Positions 21,840 to 23,434 of a stretch of 23,434 nt of DNA are shown here, in pieces. The position numbers and the translations under genes were made by a program. Each line of letters starts with the position of its first letter. Position 1 is the first letter of the stretch. The notes beneath the pieces were generated by a model. That model saw only the letters and a list, made by a program, of their open reading frames with translations. It made no database searches and was not told where the DNA came from. Source of the stretch: Anaerolineae bacterium (GTDB lineage: Bacteria; Chloroflexota; Anaerolineae; Aggregatilineales; Phototrophicaceae). The stretch covers positions 1-23,434 of the forward strand of contig JANQRM010000467.1 of the NCBI GenBank assembly GCA_028284565.1. Direction: 5' to 3'.

Positions 21840-22742
21840 ATGCATGACATTTCTGCGCCTGAGAATATCCTAGCACTCAAATCGAAATCACCTCGTCCAT
21901 CCTTATGGAAGCGCAGTGTTCGTCTGTGGCAGAAATATGACATCGCCATCATCGGCGGGTTGTTTTTTCTGTTGGTGATGGTGACGAGTCTGCTTGCATC
22001 AGTTATTTCACCCTATGATCCAGCCGAACGGAATATCAAAAATCGTCTAGCAAGTCCGACAATCGAGCATCTCTTTGGCACGGACGAATTGGGGCGGGAT
22101 GTCTTTAGTCGGGTGGTCTTTGGTGGGCGCACGGTGCTGGGTCTGGGTTTTTCTGCTTTGGGGATGTCATTTGGTATTGGCTTAATCATTGGCATCATTG
22201 CTGGCTATTGGGGCGGACGACTTGATAGTGTCCTGATGCGAATCATGGATATTCTGCTCAGTTTCCCCTCTGTGCTTTTGGCGATTCTCATTGTGACTTC
22301 GCTTGGTGTCGGACAGACAAATGTGGTCATCGCCATTGGAGTCGCACAAATCCCCGTGTTTGCACGTTTGGTTCGTTCCATTGTCCTCATCTTGGTCAAT
22401 CAAGAGTATGTTCATGCGGCGCGCTCGTTGGGAGCGAATCATGCACACATCATCCGTCGGCACATCTTCCCGAATATGATTCCACCCATGTTAGTACAAG
22501 CAACAGCGATGTTAGCCATCACTATCGCCACTGCAACCGCCTTGAACTTCTTGGGCTTGGGGGTAGAAACCGGCACACCCGACTGGGGGATGATGGTAGC
22601 GGATGGGCAAAGCCTGATTTTTGATGCCCCGCACGTTCCCTTCTTTCCGGGGTTGATCCTTTCGCTCACTGTCTTGTGCGTGAATCTGATTGGTGATGGC
22701 TTGCGTGACCACCTTGACCCACGCTTGAGGAATACAGGGTAA
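21840..22742 (+). CDS. ABC transporter permease, DppC/OppC type
   Basis: This 300-residue inner-membrane permease forms half of the import channel. A cytoplasmic N-terminus is followed by a first membrane segment at about 36-56 (IAIIGGLFFLLVMVTSLLASVI). The GTDELGRDVFSR motif at 80-91 is characteristic of DppC/OppC. Several further membrane segments follow. The EAA loop, which contacts the ATPase, covers about 190-212 (VHAARSLGANHAHIIRRHIFPN), and the family C-terminus is NLIGDGLRDHLDPRLR. The start at ATG 21840 is preceded by AAGG at 21829-21832. It comes before the DppB-type gene, the reverse of the usual order. It lies 85 bases after the solute-binding protein gene, with a stem-loop in the gap. 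Confidence 0.94.
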   Translation: MHDISAPENILALKSKSPRPSLWKRSVRLWQKYDIAIIGGLFFLLVMVTSLLASVISPYDPAERNIKNRLASPTIEHLFGTDELGRDVFSRVVFGGRTVLGLGFSALGMSFGIGLIIGIIAGYWGGRLDSVLMRIMDILLSFPSVLLAILIVTSLGVGQTNVVIAIGVAQIPVFARLVRSIVLILVNQEYVHAARSLGANHAHIIRRHIFPNMIPPMLVQATAMLAITIATATALNFLGLGVETGTPDWGMMVADGQSLIFDAPHVPFFPGLILSLTVLCVNLIGDGLRDHLDPRLRNTG

Positions 22743-22746
22743 TCAC

Positions 22747-23434
22747 ATGGCAACCTATCTTCTCCGACGACTCATTTGGTTGCCGATTGTGTTGTGGGCA
22801 GTCACTAGCCTCACCTTTATTGCGCTACGTCTTGTTCCCGGCAGTGCTATCCAATCTGCAGCGAGCCAAATCACTGACCAACGCCAAATTGAGGTGTTAG
22901 AAGCTCAATGGGGATTAAATCTTCCGCTTCATGAGCAATATGCCAACTTCATGGGCGATTTACTCCGTGCTGACTTGGGTTTGTCAATGGGGTCAGGTGT
23001 TCCCATTAACCGCCTGTTGTTCGAGCGCATCCCACCCACGATTGAAATCACCATCGTCGCTATGGTGATTAGCACCTTTCTCGGTGTCCTAGCAGGAGTC
23101 ATCTCGGCTACAACCCGTCGTCGATGGGTGGATAATAGCGTCCGCCTCTTAGCCATCACCGGGATGTCACTTCCCTATTTCTGGGTAGCGATACTTTTGA
23201 TTATCATCTTTTCAGTTGAACTCGGTTGGACTCCAACGAGTGGGCGGATTAATGCCCGCCTGAGTTACGAAACCATCACCAACTTTATGTTCATCGACCA
23301 TATCCTCACAGGCAATTGGGAAGCCTTCGGCAGTTATCTTAGACATCTCATTCTCCCCGCGACTGCGATTGGAATCACATCCACAGGCTTTGTCGCCCGA
23401 CTCACGCGCTCGGCGATGCTCGAAGAAATTCGCT
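22747..23434 (+). CDS. ABC transporter permease, DppB/OppB type (3' partial)
   Basis: The second permease subunit starts four bases after the DppC-type stop and runs off the right edge, so 229 residues are visible. The N-terminus MATYLLRRLIWLPIVLWAVTSLTF is the typical first membrane segment with the LLRR-L start of DppB proteins. LRLVPGS (normally RLxPGDP), EAQWGLNLPLHEQY and LRADLGLS follow, as does the membrane region TIEITIVAMVISTFLGVLAGV. The segment ends at LPATAIGITSTGFVARLTRSAMLEEIR, the beginning of the EAA loop. AGGG at 22736-22739 is seven bases before the ATG. Any ATPase genes for this transporter would lie beyond the window, or the pair at the left end may serve it. Confidence 0.93.
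   Translation, partial: MATYLLRRLIWLPIVLWAVTSLTFIALRLVPGSAIQSAASQITDQRQIEVLEAQWGLNLPLHEQYANFMGDLLRADLGLSMGSGVPINRLLFERIPPTIEITIVAMVISTFLGVLAGVISATTRRRWVDNSVRLLAITGMSLPYFWVAILLIIIFSVELGWTPTSGRINARLSYETITNFMFIDHILTGNWEAFGSYLRHLILPATAIGITSTGFVARLTRSAMLEEIR

Overview
This window is a long catabolic and transport locus from a free-living heterotrophic bacterium. Base composition looks close to balanced. The mix of gene families fits Chloroflexota (Anaerolineae-like): family-5 solute uptake, creatininase-family hydrolases, an M81 protein, a Rieske oxygenase and many SDR and ALDH enzymes. The solute-binding protein has a signal peptide ending in VVA/QDE and no lipobox cysteine, which also fits. I have no marker gene, so the taxonomic call is weak. 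There are no RNA genes, mobile elements or CRISPR arrays that I can support, and no gene-free stretch reaches 300 bases.

Layout. (1) 2-7260, plus strand, tightly packed: two oligopeptide-type ABC ATPases (the first cut by the window edge), a Gfo/Idh/MocA oxidoreductase, a RidA protein, a creatininase-family amidohydrolase, an aldehyde dehydrogenase and an M81/MlrC-type metalloprotein. (2) 7385-9774, a convergent pair: a choline-oxidase-type GMC flavoenzyme (plus) and a second creatininase-family protein (minus), with overlapping stop codons. (3) 9775-10024, a divergent control region. (4) 10025-20047, plus strand, an apparent 10-kb operon of eleven genes: a YheO/DauR-type regulator, a second RidA, an M20 hydrolase, 2-oxoacid dehydrogenase E1 alpha, a Rieske oxygenase, E1 beta, a free-standing 80-residue lipoyl domain, an SDR, an ALDH, a second SDR and an AtzA/SsnA-type amidohydrolase. 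(5) 20048-23434: a promoter region, then a solute-binding protein, a DppC-type permease and a DppB-type permease cut by the right edge.

How the genes may work together (inference). An ABC importer brings in a nitrogen-containing organic compound. Metal hydrolases (two creatininase-type, M20, M81, amidohydrolase) open amide or C-N bonds, and RidA proteins clear enamine/imine intermediates. The GMC enzyme, SDRs and ALDHs oxidise alcohols and aldehydes. The Rieske enzyme hydroxylates or demethylates, and the E1 alpha/beta pair decarboxylates a 2-oxoacid onto the small lipoyl protein. The substrate is not identified.

The most striking non-coding signal is a nearly identical ~25-base block. It occurs upstream of the minus-strand creatininase (9845-9873, minus) and upstream of the solute-binding protein (20062-20087, plus), more than 10 kb apart. 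At the second site it is part of two 11-bp tandem repeats containing TTTGNNCAAA dyads, laid over a -35/-10 promoter. This points to a local regulon, probably run by the YheO/DauR-type protein at 10025. The most unusual gene content is the E1 alpha - Rieske - E1 beta - solo lipoyl domain arrangement without any E2, E3 or Rieske reductase gene in view.
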